64,000 nt of DNA from Allodiplogaster sudhausi (Eukaryota; Nematoda; Chromadorea; Rhabditida; Diplogasteridae). The position numbers and the translations under genes were made by a program. The notes under the pieces were generated by a model. That model did not search any database and was not told the DNA's origin. It saw only the letters and a list, made by a program, of their open reading frames with translations. Positions 34,501 through 43,884 of the stretch are shown here, one piece after another. Where the stretch lies: the NCBI GenBank assembly GCA_945643635.1, contig CALZFC010000108.1, positions 587,001 through 651,000 of the forward strand. The letters are read 5' to 3'. Positions within the stretch are counted from its first letter, which is position 1. The number at the start of each line of letters is the position of its first letter.

Positions 34501-35295
34501 CTTGAGCCTCTGGATATGTTTTTCATTTTAAATAGATACGTGAACTTTGCTAGAATCATCTACACTATTCTTTTGCTCCAAACATTTAATTATTTCAATC
34601 TTTTCTTGACAAAATACGACCTTTATGGAATCGGCCACTTTCAGGGCTACGACACTTCAATTGGAGAAGCCGGCCGTCTTCTTTCTGGCGGGCAGCGCCA
34701 GCGGATCGCCATTGCGCGCGCCCTCGTCCGGCAGCCAAAGGTGCTGCTGCTCGACGAGGCAACCGCCGCACTCGACGCCGCGGCCGAACAGGTGGGGGCA
34801 CGCGACGGAGATGGAAAATGGAAAGCGCATTTGGCATATGTACAATAGGGAGAATCTTGTTAGAAAGAGAAGTGAGAGAGCGAAAGATTAGAAGAATAAA
34901 AAGCGACTCCAAGATGGTCCGCCGCGCCCTCGAGTCTTCCTCCGTCGGCCGCACCACAATCACCATCGCACATCGACTCGTTTCCATCGAGAACGTCCGC
35001 ACCATTCACTACATCGAGGACGGCAGGTTAGGGCGTATTCATTGAATGTTGATTTATCCACTTTTTCATTTACCTATGTAATTTTCTCATCTTCTGCTAT
35101 CGATTTGTAAGTAATCATTAAATATTAAAACCAAAGCCGACCACATGAAAAGAATACTACTTTAGGGCACTTTTTTGACTTTCTGAAATAAAGACGATGT
35201 TTTTTTTTAGAATAGTCGAAAGCGGCAGCCATCAAGAACTATTACGAAGACGTGGAAAGTACGCAGCACTCGCGGCGCAGCAATCGCTCGCTTAG
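17355..35295 (+). CDS. ABCB-type P-glycoprotein, copy B (complete, 1301 codons)
   Basis: Full-length ABC exporter, TMD1-NBD1-linker-TMD2-NBD2. Exons: 17355-17405, 17556-17695, 17864-17918, 18037-18171, 18267-18362, 18507-18640, 18985-19156, 19354-19476, 23349-23467, 23819-23913, 24126-24202, 24305-24379, 24483-24602, 25175-25270, 27818-27967, 28278-28442, 28797-28917, 29067-29193, 29287-29386, 29636-29739, 30052-30205, 30414-30516, 30796-30854, 30965-31024, 31281-31421, 32341-32454, 32620-32679, 32933-33007, 33174-33314, 33514-33643, 33749-33813, 34010-34072, 34267-34407, 34645-34791, 34914-35026 and 35211-35295. They sum to 3906 nt, divisible by three, with no internal stop. NBD1 has [17 protein letters not shown] and [14 protein letters not shown]2 has [17 protein letters not shown] and [11 protein letters not shown]; both have IAHRL. 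All ATP-site motifs are intact, so a working pump is likely. Substrates cannot be read from the sequence. Exon 23 (30796-30854) and exon 32 (34010-34072) are the least conserved and least certain. Confidence 0.93.
18658..18885. mobile_element. Small TTAA-flanked inverted-repeat element in intron 6 of copy B
   Basis: A 228-bp segment with imperfect inverted ends (GGAGGGTGATCACC at the left, GGTGATCGTCCTCC at the right) between TTAA (18654-18657) and TTTAA (TTAA 18886-18889). A diverged relative lies at 31643-31829. It is non-coding. It occupies the same intron of copy B that holds foldback element 1 in copy A. Confidence 0.65.
19735..20105. repeat. Nested palindrome with CCTCCT-TTAA-AGGAGG at its centre
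   Basis: Inverted arms of about 180 bp meet at 19916-19931, where CCTCCT, TTAA and AGGAGG follow one another. This is what two AGGAGG-ended elements sharing one TTAA target would look like, so the 3.6-kb element may be composite (19483-19921 and 19926-23107). Confidence 0.7.
20120..20930 (-). repeat. Minisatellite array, left arm of element 3
   Basis: Tandem units of about 42 bp built on GGATGAGAACCGAGCGGGAAA and variants, preceded by shorter 15-21 bp units. It is the inverted counterpart of 21795-22850. Unit length divisible by three creates long open frames in several frames on both strands. Confidence 0.9.
21167..21235. repeat. GC-rich GGCCCGGCC-type tract in the centre of element 3
   Basis: A short block rich in GGCCC, GGCCGG and CGGCC in otherwise AT-rich sequence. 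Similar blocks occur near 29487, 47405 and 63345. Confidence 0.6.
21795..22850 (+). repeat. Minisatellite array, right arm of element 3
   Basis: Direct 42-bp units (CGGTTCTCATCCGGGACAAT plus a 22-bp second half) from about 21795 to 22560, then shorter GGTTCTCAT-based units to 22850. Two unit types alternate (CAATCCCAGAAATGAC and CATACCCGAAAACAAC). The apparent 386-codon open frame across it is a by-product of the repeat period. Confidence 0.9.
24582..24966 (+). repeat. Repeated Walker A exon end and donor in a GA tract (intron 13 of copy B)
   Basis: The end of exon 13 with its donor (GGATGTGGAAAGAGCAC, three bases, then GGTTA; 24582-24606) recurs at about 24723, 24832 and 24940, separated by GA microsatellite. 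The copies differ by a few bases but two keep the GGTTAT donor-like context. The exon bases encode GCGKST of Walker A. Copy A shows the same arrangement with one extra copy. Confidence 0.85.
25429..27812. mobile_element. Foldback element 2, TTAA-flanked, at the intron 14 acceptor of copy B
   Basis: A 2.4-kb palindrome between TTAA (25425-25428) and TTAA (27813-27816), with ends GAGAGCCTGTCTGAGATA. Arms of about 1.1 kb are near-identical inverted copies around a centre near 26620. A 170-bp segment is repeated inside each arm (26050 and 26410 region). The right TTAA is immediately followed by G and exon 15, so TTAAG serves as the splice acceptor. The paralogous site in copy A (CAATTTAAG before the same exon, 1418-1411) is empty. 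No open frame resembles a transposase. Confidence 0.9.
28443..28780. repeat. GA microsatellite in intron 16 of copy B
   Basis: About 340 bp of GAGAGA, GAAAGA and a short G run directly after the exon 16 donor. It corresponds in position and strand to the tract at 600-1023 in copy A. Confidence 0.95.
29194..29286 (-). other. tRNA-like 93-bp intron of P-glycoprotein B
   Basis: This intron lies between exons 18 and 19 in the acidic linker. On the minus strand it reads GTGGACGATTGGTTAGCGGC (A-box-like) and later GGGTTCGATTC (B-box-like), at tRNA-like spacing. Stems are imperfect. Length and orientation equal those of the copy A intron at 129-221. Confidence 0.6.
29487..29560. repeat. GC-rich CGGCCCCGG-type tract
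   Basis: Runs of GGCCGGGGCC, CCCCGGCCCCGG and GGCCACGGCCCC in intron 19 of copy B. A very similar block lies at 63345-63420 and related ones near 21167 and 47405. Confidence 0.7.
29845..30050. repeat. CT microsatellite before exon 21 of copy B
   Basis: About 200 bp of CTCTCTC, CCCTCTTT and TCGCTC units leading into the acceptor of exon 21. Two more CT tracts flank later exons (30205-30305 and 31130-31275). Confidence 0.95.
31643..31829. mobile_element. Diverged copy of the 228-bp inverted-repeat element (intron 25 of copy B)
   Basis: Shares most of its length with 18658-18885, including TGCAGGTTCGAATTGCCGCG, TCTGCCCTGTGATTCCTC and AATATCACATAATTTTT. The ends are imperfect inverted repeats. 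A clean TTAA duplication is not visible here. Confidence 0.65.
31951..32340 (+). repeat. Two 195-bp tandem copies of the exon 26 start upstream of the real exon
   Basis: Exon 26 (32341) begins after TTTCCAG with CTCGGCCTCGAGATGTTCGA. The acceptor plus about 40 exonic bases recur exactly 195 and 390 bp upstream (31951 and 32146), each followed by the same AT-rich intron sequence. After that match, both extra copies run into ATCTTTTATTATT and in-frame stops, so they are decoy acceptors or pseudoexons. Confidence 0.9.
34223..34266 (+). repeat. 44-bp duplication of the exon 33 acceptor and first bases
   Basis: CCAG followed by GTCGGCCAGGA occurs at 34223 and again 44 bp later at 34267, where the true exon 33 begins (VGQEPVLF). 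The upstream copy reads into a stop codon. Confidence 0.85.
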
Positions 35296-35565
35296 GCTCA
35301 TTGATTCTCATTTCATATTTAGATTATTTGGATTTATTAAAAATTTTGTTGTTTCGAACCAGAAATATCAGTTTCGTGAATATTTTCTGACTGTGAGCTT
35401 GAGCCTGGCAGGACAACCTGGAAGCTATTCATGCGACACATTTACGTTCATTTTGTTCTTGTTGTTTATTTTCGAGAAAAAAAAATTCATTTGTTAAATA
35501 TATATATATTGATTCCATTGTTCCTTATATTGATTCTCACTTGGCCTGGTTGTTTTTGTTGTGCA

Positions 35566-35571
35566 AATAAA
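35566..35571 (+). terminator. AATAAA polyadenylation signal of P-glycoprotein B
   Basis: Canonical hexamer about 270 bp after the stop codon of copy B. Confidence 0.6.
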
Positions 35572-35579
35572 CGATTCTT

Positions 35580-36728
35580 CTAAGGATGCTTGTTATCGTT
35601 TCTGATCATGCTTTCTCCTTTGCCACCCGTATTTCGGCTGATGCATGAAGGAGGACGCCACGCGAGCGAGAAAGACGGTTTCCCTAAAAGCGAGGGCGGA
35701 CCGGGGAGGCGATCGCGAAGCGAAAAGCGTAGCCAATAGCCAAGCACAATGAACAGAAGAGCACAGCATTGCGAGCGAGCACCTCTCATTCCCCTATCCA
35801 TGGCGAGAAGAGAAAAGCTGGCCGACCAGACACTGGCACCACTTGTAGTTACGCGGTATTCTTGTCACTTGAAGATTTTTAACGATGTATAATTAAATAC
35901 ATAAATAAACTAGTGCCATAGGTTTATCTTAGCTGTCAAAGTGTCAGTTTGCGCGCCGGGAGGATGTCATAAGGGCAAATTTTATCTCATTCCTTTTTTC
36001 TCTCACAGCCGGCCAAACACTAACAATCTTCTTGTCCCTTCTCATTTTGTTGCATTCTACTAATTCTGTCCCCTTATAATCAAGTTTACAAGTTTACAAG
36101 CTTATTCAGCAATCTGGGACTGTGTTCATGAACACTTTCATACAAGGTACTTTAGCCACTTTTACTGTTGTCCTTACATGTGCATACAGTCGTCATGCTT
36201 TCCTTACGTTATACCAGTATGGTATCCAAGAATATCCGCAATCGTGTGAAAATCAAATTTAGCAATATTCTATAGCTTTTTTTCTTGTTATTATGTCTCC
36301 TGGCATATTTCCCACGCCTCTCTGAAATGTCGCGGACAACAAAATGTCTTGGGTGCTTGTCTGTGTCGTCTAGTAAGAGTAATCGTGCAGCAGATGTTTT
36401 TACAATAGGATATTGCAGATGTTTTCTCTGGCTTGGAATCCATTGCGTACTAACAAGCGAAAGCGAGACCGTAAATCTCTCGCTTTCGCAGATGAACTCA
36501 GAGGCGATAACTATCACATTAAGGAAACGAACTATGCAGACGACACATTTTACAGAAAGATTGTGTTTTTCTTATAACTTAACGGATTTCATCGAGCTAA
36601 TGTAGTATTTGGCACTTTATATTAATTTTTTTATGATTTTTTTGAATTCCAGTCCTTTTTTAATATTTTTAAATCTACATATAATATTCGTGCAATCAGT
36701 TTTAGACGGGCAATTTAGGAAATAATGC
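35580..36728. other. Intergenic, no gene recognised
   Basis: Sequence between copy B and the small TTAA element. A GC-richer block (35600-35830) is open on the minus strand, but no domain or splice partner supports it. Confidence 0.5.
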
Positions 36729-36732
36729 TTAA

Positions 36733-37180
36733 AGGAAGTATCCGACGAAAAAATAACTTCTTCTTCTATATTCCTATATGATCAAGTCTGGCCTAAAAGA
36801 TCGATTAGAGCCAATCCCGCTTTACGAAAGTCATTATTTAGCCAGAAATTTGCATTTGTTTTTTGGAATACGGTAGAAAACGTCTCTGTCGATGCACCCG
36901 GTGTATGCTGAAATTCAAGCAAGCAATGCCAACGGGTGGTAAGAAGAGGCAGTCTCTCACCGTCTTGCCCAACTAGCACCCCATTTTCACCAAGGGATGA
37001 GAGATACAGACGTTAGAGAAAATCGAGACAATGAAAGAAGTCGAGAGAGGTTAGAAACACATGCGCTTTAAATTTGAAATTTTGTAGCGGGCGCTCAAAA
37101 AAGGCTCATCCAGTTGGGAGTTTAGCACAGTTTGAAACGTAATTTTATTAGATACGGTATTCTTTCGTCGGATACTTTCT
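36733..37180. mobile_element. 448-bp TTAA-flanked inverted-repeat element
   Basis: Ends AGGAAGTATCCGACGAAA and TTTCGTCGGATACTTTCT are inverted copies with one mismatch, between TTAA (36729-36732) and TTAA (37181-37184). It is too short to code for a transposase and is a MITE by structure. Confidence 0.85.
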
Positions 37181-37535
37181 TTAAAACAAAATAGCCATAA
37201 TTAAAGAATTAATCTAAATGTTGACATAACAAAATACATACATATACATGCATGTAAGAAATTCATTCCTCCCGTTTTCTCCTTGATCCTGTGGGAATGT
37301 TTATATGCATAGGCATAATTCAAAAACGTCTACAATGTGTGGGGTTAAATCGACGCGAAAATAACTGCAAGAACTCACCTCGGAATGAAAATTGAGACAA
37401 AAACAACGACACTTTACCTTAGGACTTTGATATTGCGCTTATATAGTCTGATTTTGTGCAAATCCTTGCTATAAAAAAAACTACAAAAGCCTGCAGATAC
37501 GTAAAATAGTAGAATTACAGCAAAACGTATAGCAA

Positions 37536-38297
37536 ATGATTGACTCAAAGGGTTTATTGAACGTCTCGAGCGAACCGGCGGCATACGGCGTCAATATCTA
37601 CGTTGGCCCAGTTGGCAGCGCGAACGCTCTGCTCGCCTTGTCGCTCACGCTCTCAGCCAACTCTGCCGTTCTCGCTGTTCTAACCATTCGTTTCGGAGGT
37701 ATGCTCTGAACACAGCATGGAAGAATCTACCGCGTTTCAGCATTCTCCACGAAAATAAAGTAAAAAGTACGAATACTTTATATACTTTCTTCTTCTGTTT
37801 GAACACATTAAACTGCTAATTTCTTAGTTTGAGAAACCGTGGAAGTCAAAGTCAAAGATCGCCTCGGCTCTCTTCGACTGCTCCTCCAACATCCCGCTTT
37901 TGCTAACGTCTTTTTCTCATTTGTCTTCGCTTTCTCTAGGCCGGTTAGTAGTTTTTCGGCAAAAATTATGGACATGGAATTCATTAAACTAAAATTAGTC
38001 GCTTTTCGGCAATAATTATGGATATAAAAGTCATTAAACTGAAATCTTAATCTTAAAGGGGACTTCTAGCCGTGGAAAAAATTCCGAACTGCTGCGCAGA
38101 AAATCTCAGCATAAAAATAGTAGCTATAACTGTGCAAAAGCGGCAGAAATTTGAAATTTCGAGCAGTCTTTTCATTGATTACCCTTCGTTATGCAAAATG
38201 AGACGAAAATGAATGAATTTGACTTACTAATTGTCAGCTGATGCTCTCGGCGAGTTCCTTTGTGGCTATCTCAAAGGAAGATCTCTTACCGCATTAG
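37536..38297 (+). CDS. Short multi-helix membrane protein, possibly a truncated receptor
   Basis: Exons 37536-37698, 37852-37943 and 38238-38297 join in phase to 104 codons ending in TAG. The predicted protein has a short extracellular-type N-terminus with an NVSS glycosylation sequon, then three hydrophobic stretches (ANALLALSLTLSANSAVLAVL, FANVFFSFVFAFS and LMLSASSFVAIS). Loop lengths resemble the first helices of a seven-helix receptor, but the frame ends early. It could be a truncated gene or a pseudogene. No family motif is conclusive. Confidence 0.35.
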
Positions 38298-38478
38298 CAA
38301 ATGTTCTTGCATCTCTTCTTCTATGCGCTAGCCGGAGGTGTCATGCGGCCTACTGTGCATTTTGCGCACCGTTACACAGTATACACCTAAATTAACTAAA
38401 ATGATATTCCGATGCACAATAATAATAATAATTATTATAATTATAATTAACAAATTTGATACGCAATTGAACTTAGAA

Positions 38479-38969
38479 CTATTGTAAAAAAATCTTCAGA
38501 GCCCCAAAGTCTCCACGAATGAGAGGGCGAGCATTCTTGCCAGTATTGGTGGCACGAGAACTCTGCGCATCTGCATGTAATGCGCTCTTCTCCAGCGCGT
38601 GCATGGAAAGATTGACAAAAGACGGCTCAATGGCCATGGCTTTCACATATCTGGTGAGCACAGTGGTGGGAATGCCCAAAAAATATATTACCTGCGAATT
38701 TTGTCAGAACGAAAATATATGTTTTTTTCAATTTATTTCTTAAATACATGATTAAAGATTCATCTATTTACTGCTTGTGCACTCACTTGGCAGAACGGAG
38801 ATACCGCACGACAAACACGTACTCTGGCTGCTGTCTCGTTGCTGCTGGCCATGCTGGTCGCCTCTCTGTTCACCTGAATCGGCTGCTCCGCGTACATCTC
38901 GCGATATCTCTCCGCTAATAAGGGTTCGAGGTCTGAGCGGACCAGACGGCTCCACTCAAGACTCACCAT
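38479..38969 (-). CDS. Unassigned 131-codon protein
   Basis: Two exons, 38787-38969 and 38479-38691, join at CAA/gtgagt and cgcag/GTA in phase and end in TAG. The protein is hydrophilic with a helical C-terminal half (HALEKSALHADAQ, then LIRGDFGALKIFL) that vaguely recalls a histone fold; this is a weak impression, not an assignment. The start lies next to the 23-bp minisatellite, which would form its promoter or 5' UTR. Confidence 0.4.
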
Positions 38970-38981
38970 TATGACCGTCCT

Positions 38982-39238
38982 TCAGGTCTTGCTAGGCTAA
39001 TAATTCAGGACTTGCTAAGCTAATAATCCAGGTCTTGCTAAGCTAATAATTCAGGTCTTGCTAAGCTAATAATTCAGGTCTTGCTAAGCTAATAATGCAG
39101 GTCTTGCTAAGCTAATAATTCAGGTCTTGCAAAGCTAATAATTTAGGTCTTGCTAAGCTATTAATTCAGGTCTTGCAAAGCTAATAATTCAGGTCTTGCT
39201 AAGCTAATAATTCAGGTCTTGCAAGGCAAATAATTCAG
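38982..39238. repeat. 23-bp minisatellite, interrupted by a transposon
   Basis: About eleven units of AGGTCTTGCTAAGCTAATAA plus TTC. The array stops at CAG (39236-39238), where the Harbinger element begins, and resumes for about one unit at 42231-42256 after it. Confidence 0.95.
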
Positions 39239-39698
39239 CCGCACGATTAATCTTACTCGAGGACATGGACAAATGTCTAAGACATGTCCAAGACATTTTC
39301 TGAGGTGCAGACAAATGTCCCGGACACTATGGAATAGTCCTATATTAATACACAGGTCTTCTATATGACACTCGTGTGTCTTTGAAATGTCTCAGACACT
39401 TTTGGAAAAATATTTTGTCCTGGACATCGAGAATGTCCGGGACAATGTCCAGGACATCCTCTGGAGACGAGAGAGTGTGCAATTTGAAGAGAGGCGAATG
39501 TCATTTCTTGTCTCCGAGACAAAAGTTATGACTTTGTCTTATTGAACGCGCAATCGTTCTGCTTATGCTTACTGTAGCAACCGCTTTTGGCGCGAGAAGC
39601 GGCTTTCAAAAAGTATATTTCTTTTACTGCATTTTTTATTACTTTAATTTACTATAATTCTTTGAATTATTATCGAGTGTTTTTCATTATTCTTATAG

Positions 39699-40539
39699 AT
39701 GTGTTCCGCCCATTTAACCGGCGAGCAGAAGAAGCTGCTGCTACAGGAGATTATGAAGAGGAAACATATACTGGTTGAGAACAATCGGACTCGGCAGCCT
39801 GAAGCAACTGGCGCACGCAGACAGGCCTGGGCGGATATTCGACTCTACGCCCAGATCAAATTTGAGTAAGTGTTTTGTAAAGATTATATGTGCCTAAAAC
39901 GGGCAAAATCTCTAATGCATTTAGCTTTTTCTTGTTTTATGTATGCACCCTTAATTTGATTTGCACGATTTGTGAATTATTTAGTTAAATTTCAGTCGCG
40001 AGGTAACTGACGCTCAGTTGAAAAAGATGCTGAGCAGGGCCACGGCGGATGCCAGAGCAGCAACAGCGAGGCGGGCAAGGTTGGGTATCATTTGCAGTTG
40101 AAACATTCTTGTTGCAGAGCTGTGTTGAGTGATTTTAATGGCTAGCTTTTAAATTTAAAAAAATGAAATCCGTCTTGCAATCTACGCTATTAACTGTTTG
40201 AAGACAAATGTCTAGCTGTTTTCTTCCAATATTAAAGTACAATTCGAATAAATGTATAGAATCTGCATATCTTGCAGTGAAATCTATTTATCATTGGCAT
40301 TCCGCAACAACTTTGTTTGATGTTTTCTTCACATAAACCCTGTTTTGTGTTACAGGTATGCGGGAACGACGGGCGGAGGCGTTGACTTCGATGAAGAAGA
40401 AGATTTGGACGACATGGAAGCTCTGGATGATGATGCCACTTCAACGATGATGGAAGATTACTACGGCGAAACCCCGGCGTACGTAAGAATCAAAGATGGC
40501 GCCGAAACACAAGTTGGGAGGGTTAGAATTTGTTTGTAA
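39699..40539 (+). CDS. Myb/SANT-like DNA-binding protein of the Harbinger element
   Basis: Exons 39699-39865, 39996-40079 and 40356-40539 join in phase to 144 codons. The N-terminus (LTGEQKKLLLQEIMKRKHIL, then W in ARRQAWADI) fits the Myb/SANT-like domain that helps Harbinger transposases bind DNA and enter the nucleus. The C-terminal part is acidic (DFDEEEDLDDMEALDDD). The ATG follows TTATAG directly. An alternative end, splicing at 40519 into the open frame starting near 40669, would add a repeated APRLPARK segment but would overlap the transposase 3' end in antisense. Confidence 0.7.
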
Positions 40540-40765
40540 CTTTATGTAAAACTTTTTTTCGTTGGGAATATTTTTTAAAGTTTAAATGTTTTCTTTCGGG
40601 CATTGGGAGCATGTCATTCCCGTATTTACTTTTTATTTTCAATGTGTTAAAAATGATATCACTTTGAAGTACGGATTTAAGAAGAGGTCGCCGCCATCCG
40701 TCTTAGACGAGGATAACGCGGATGAGGCATCAAGTGTCCGCGCCCCGCGACTCCCTGCTAGGAAG

Positions 40766-42053
40766 TCATCTATTGGAGAGGAACAGGCAGCATCGAGCTT
40801 CCGCGCCCCGCGACTCCCTGCAAGGAAGCCATCTTTTGGAGAGGAAAGGATCGAGCTTCCGCGCCCCCGAATTCTCGCTAGGAACGAAAGATTCCTGGCA
40901 GGACAGGTTCTTTTGAAACATATCAATAAGGATGTTATGGAGGACATAGCAGGCATGAATGGAACGAGAGGCCATGGTTGGAGTAAGTCGAATTCTCGTA
41001 GAGAGAATTCGGAACCGCGCCTTCAACACTCCAAGCGCCTAATCTACGAGGACACGAACTCGCTTGTGCACGTTATTGAAGTCACATTCTTGAGGGGTGT
41101 TTGGTCTGCGGAGAGGGGTGACAATATGAGCACCATTGGAAAACCCCTTGTCTCCCAAGATCACATATCCGGGAGGTATTGTGCCCTGAGAGATCGCACT
41201 TCCTAGTTCCGAAAATCTTAAAATGAAGCTATCGTGGCATGATCCTGGCCACGTACAGTTGGCATAAATAATTCTACCATAAGCATCGACAACGAGAAGG
41301 GCATTAATGGCGGTGTACCCCTTGCGGCATCGAAATTGCCATGGCGCGAGAGTGGGTGAGGCGATGGGAATCAGGGTCCCATCCACGATGCCAATCACAT
41401 CTCAAATAATTTGTTATAAATTTCATAATTTGACTCATTTTAAAATAATTTTTAATACTCATTTAATTCTGTAAAGAGATATCTTTTAAATAATTTACAA
41501 AAAAAATGCTTTTTTTTCTTTCATTTAAAAACATTTGACTTGTAAATTGGCAGCGTTTTGAGAACGCTTTGGCTGATTGTCGGCAGAAAGCGATGGAGTA
41601 GACTGGAAACCGAAACCAGTCAGGCGAAATCGCCTCAAGTCCTGTGATGAGGCGCCAGAGGCAGTTTCTGACGGTAGATTCGCAACATCCAATGACGTCG
41701 GCGAGAACGATCAATGGAGCGTTGCTGAGCAGATATCGCAGACCAATGAGCACCTGATTCATTCATTCTTCATACCAAACACTTTCATAACATTTCTGGT
41801 AGTTAACTTGATGAGACGGCGAAATTGTCCAGTTCCTGATCATGTATTGGTTGAGCCATCGAGAGAGAAGCCGCTTCAGAAAGATGGCATCCATTGTGCT
41901 AAATCGATGTCGCCGAACAAAGAGATCCTCATTCGGCCGGCACAGCTCAATGAAGTTTCTTCGGGCATACAGCAGATTCGGACGCCGTTGTTGGCTCCCG
42001 AAGTTCAAGACGTAACTCGACATTCTCAGACGAAAATTAAATACACTTGACAT
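40766..42053 (-). pseudogene. PIF/Harbinger DDE transposase with in-frame stop
   Basis: Exons 41808-42053, 41540-41753 and 41400 downwards join in phase (the first intron is only 54 bp). Typical features are a helix-turn-helix region (ADVIGCCESTVR) and the DDE_4 core: GIVDGTLIPI, FRCRKGYTAINALLVVD, PGSCHDS and ILGDKGF. At 41041-41039 the frame meets TAG exactly where the last catalytic acidic residue is expected (VLVD, stop, ALGVLKARF). The reading frame continues unchanged after the stop, so a single nonsense change inactivated an otherwise readable gene. The C-terminus is unclear. Confidence 0.85.
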
Positions 42054-42544
42054 GAAAAAAGGAGTAATCTATTTAAAAATATGAAAGTTTGGCCTCCTCC
42101 CTTCGCTTTCATTTTGGAAAATTTGTCCCTGACATGTCTACAAATTGTCTCTGAAATGTCTTGGACAATAAAATGTCCTGGACATGTCAGAGACGCTTGT
42201 CTGTGTCCTCGAGGGAGATTAATCGTGCGGCAGGTCTTGCTAAGCTAATAATTCAGTCAACTTTCCAGGTGGCAAAAATTTAATTCAAAAAAACCTGTGG
42301 TGTGTAAAAGTTGACCAAATCCGAATTTATTGAAGATATATTTAGGAAAATCTTAATCTTTATATGTTTTTTATATTGCCAGATGGCAGTGTCCTTCGTG
42401 ACTCTTCACCTTCCAATCATCCTTTCCTTCCTCGCTCCGCTAATCAACTTCAAATTCAAATTATGGTGGTTCCTACAGTACGCTACGCTCCTTCCGTCGC
42501 CTACCATAATTCCCGTTTGGATTCCCACTCTCTCAGAGGCTCGC

Positions 42545-43024
42545 TCAACAACAAACGTAGGAAGAAGCAGCCATGGCCGCCGCCATGGCCATCTGTGCTG
42601 CTGACGAGGGGCCGGCCGAAGAAGATCCCACCATCTCGAACGCCTTCATCTGGTCATGCATTCTGAACACTGCTGGGTTCTTGTCAGACGCGACCAGGAG
42701 GGCATTGCGGCCTTTCAAGTCATCCATGATCGAGTACCAGGCATCCCTGTCGCCTTCCCCCACCAGCTCCATCTTGTTCATAATGCCGATGTTAAAATCG
42801 AGCTGGGCCTGCTGCGACAGGCCAGACACTCGAGGCGACACATGGACTGGTGGGCGAGAAGACGACTGAGCGCCATGCGACTTGAACATCTTCTGGAGCT
42901 GCTTGAGCTGCTTGTCGGAGAAGGCAGCCTCCTGATGGGGGGGGGGGGGCTCGGGGGAATGTGAACGGGAACGCTCCTGACGCCGATCCTCCTCCGGATG
43001 GTCACCGTCACCCGCTTCTGCCAT
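42545..43024 (-). CDS. Unassigned intronless ORF, possibly retroelement-derived
   Basis: A 159-codon frame from the ATG at 43024; the frame stays open upstream to 43249. The N-terminus is acidic and Arg/Ser/Pro-rich (RRQERSRSHSPEPPPPHQ, with a run of ten C in the DNA). The middle (FSDKQLKQLQKMF; LSQQAQLDFNIGIMNKM) looks helical, and the C-terminus is Ala/Met-rich. Absence of introns and composition suggest a gag-like remnant or a retrogene. No zinc knuckle, protease or reverse transcriptase is nearby. Confidence 0.45.
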   Translation of the reverse strand: MAEAGDGDHPEEDRRQERSRSHSPEPPPPHQEAAFSDKQLKQLQKMFKSHGAQSSSRPPVHVSPRVSGLSQQAQLDFNIGIMNKMELVGEGDRDAWYSIMDDLKGRNALLVASDKNPAVFRMHDQMKAFEMVGSSSAGPSSAAQMAMAAAMAASSYVCC

Positions 43025-43884
43025 GATGAAACTCCACTGCGCTAGAGACACCAAACCGTCTCTCACGGACACACTGTCGTAGAATGACGCAATCCCCTCT
43101 CTCTCCCCCTTTTCTCCTCCCCGTGACCCCGTGACCCTAACCGCAACGCGACCACGCTCGCCTCTGAGAGAGAGCGTACCTCCAAACGCCCAATTCCAAT
43201 CGCTCTTTCCTCTTCTCTTCGCCTGGTCATCCCTGGCCGACCCAATCATCGTCGTCTTCTTTATTAAGGTTCTTTAATTATTTTTTTTTATTTCTTGATC
43301 TTATTTTTAATCTTAATTGTATGAACGTATCCATACTTCATTGACGGAATCAATTATATGTATATCGATCTCTTAAGGATGTTCGATCTCGACTTTTCTT
43401 TTACTTCTCTCGTCCCAAAGGACAGAATAGCAATCAAACTTCAGCGATATCTACTTTTTGAGGATATGTACGTGCCGTCGTTTTTCTTCGTTATCAAACC
43501 TATTTTGTTCTGCTCCAACAATTCAGAACATTTTTTAAGTCAATTCTCCTTAAAGGAACAGTTCCCTGAATTGAACGCGAATCTATTCTAGAAACATCTA
43601 GAAAGTTTGAGAACCATTTTTTCTACTTGTTGCAAAGTTAAAAGCAATGCAAAATTTTTTTTACTGTAGCTGTTAGCCACCGTCCTGCTTCACACGCTCT
43701 CTAATCAGAAGAAAGGCCGAATATTTGTGATCGTGCATTCAAAATGGTCCTAATGTACTAATGTAGAATCAATCAGTGCATAGTTCCTTTAATTTTTTAA
43801 CCTTATGCGTATGCACTATAATAAATCCATAAATAAATAAACTAATCAACGAATCAATTGAATACAAGGGCTGCGTTTTCCAGC

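Larger units (their letters stand above)
39239..42230. mobile_element. PIF/Harbinger transposon
   Basis: A 2992-bp element with terminal inverted repeats CCGCACGATTAATCT, two or three variable bases, CTCGAGGACA, flanked by a 3-bp duplication CAG (39236-39238 and 42231-42233), as expected for this superfamily. It carries the usual two genes: a Myb/SANT-like protein on the plus strand and a DDE transposase on the minus strand, facing each other. Subterminal copies of a GGACATGTC-type motif lie inside both ends. The transposase has an in-frame stop, so the copy is probably dead. Confidence 0.93.

Noticed and set aside
35580..35801. 73-codon minus-strand frame downstream of P-glycoprotein B
   Set aside because: No domain, no splice partner and no start context; treated as intergenic.
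37536..37943. Fragment of a third P-glycoprotein (TMD2)
   Set aside because: Hydrophobic segments and RLGSLRLLLQHP look superficially like exon 22 of copy B, but exon lengths, phases and motifs do not align. A short membrane protein is the simpler reading.
40586..41206. 206-codon plus-strand open frame as an independent gene
   Set aside because: Most of it is antisense to the Harbinger transposase. Only its first part could be an alternative last exon of the Myb-like gene.
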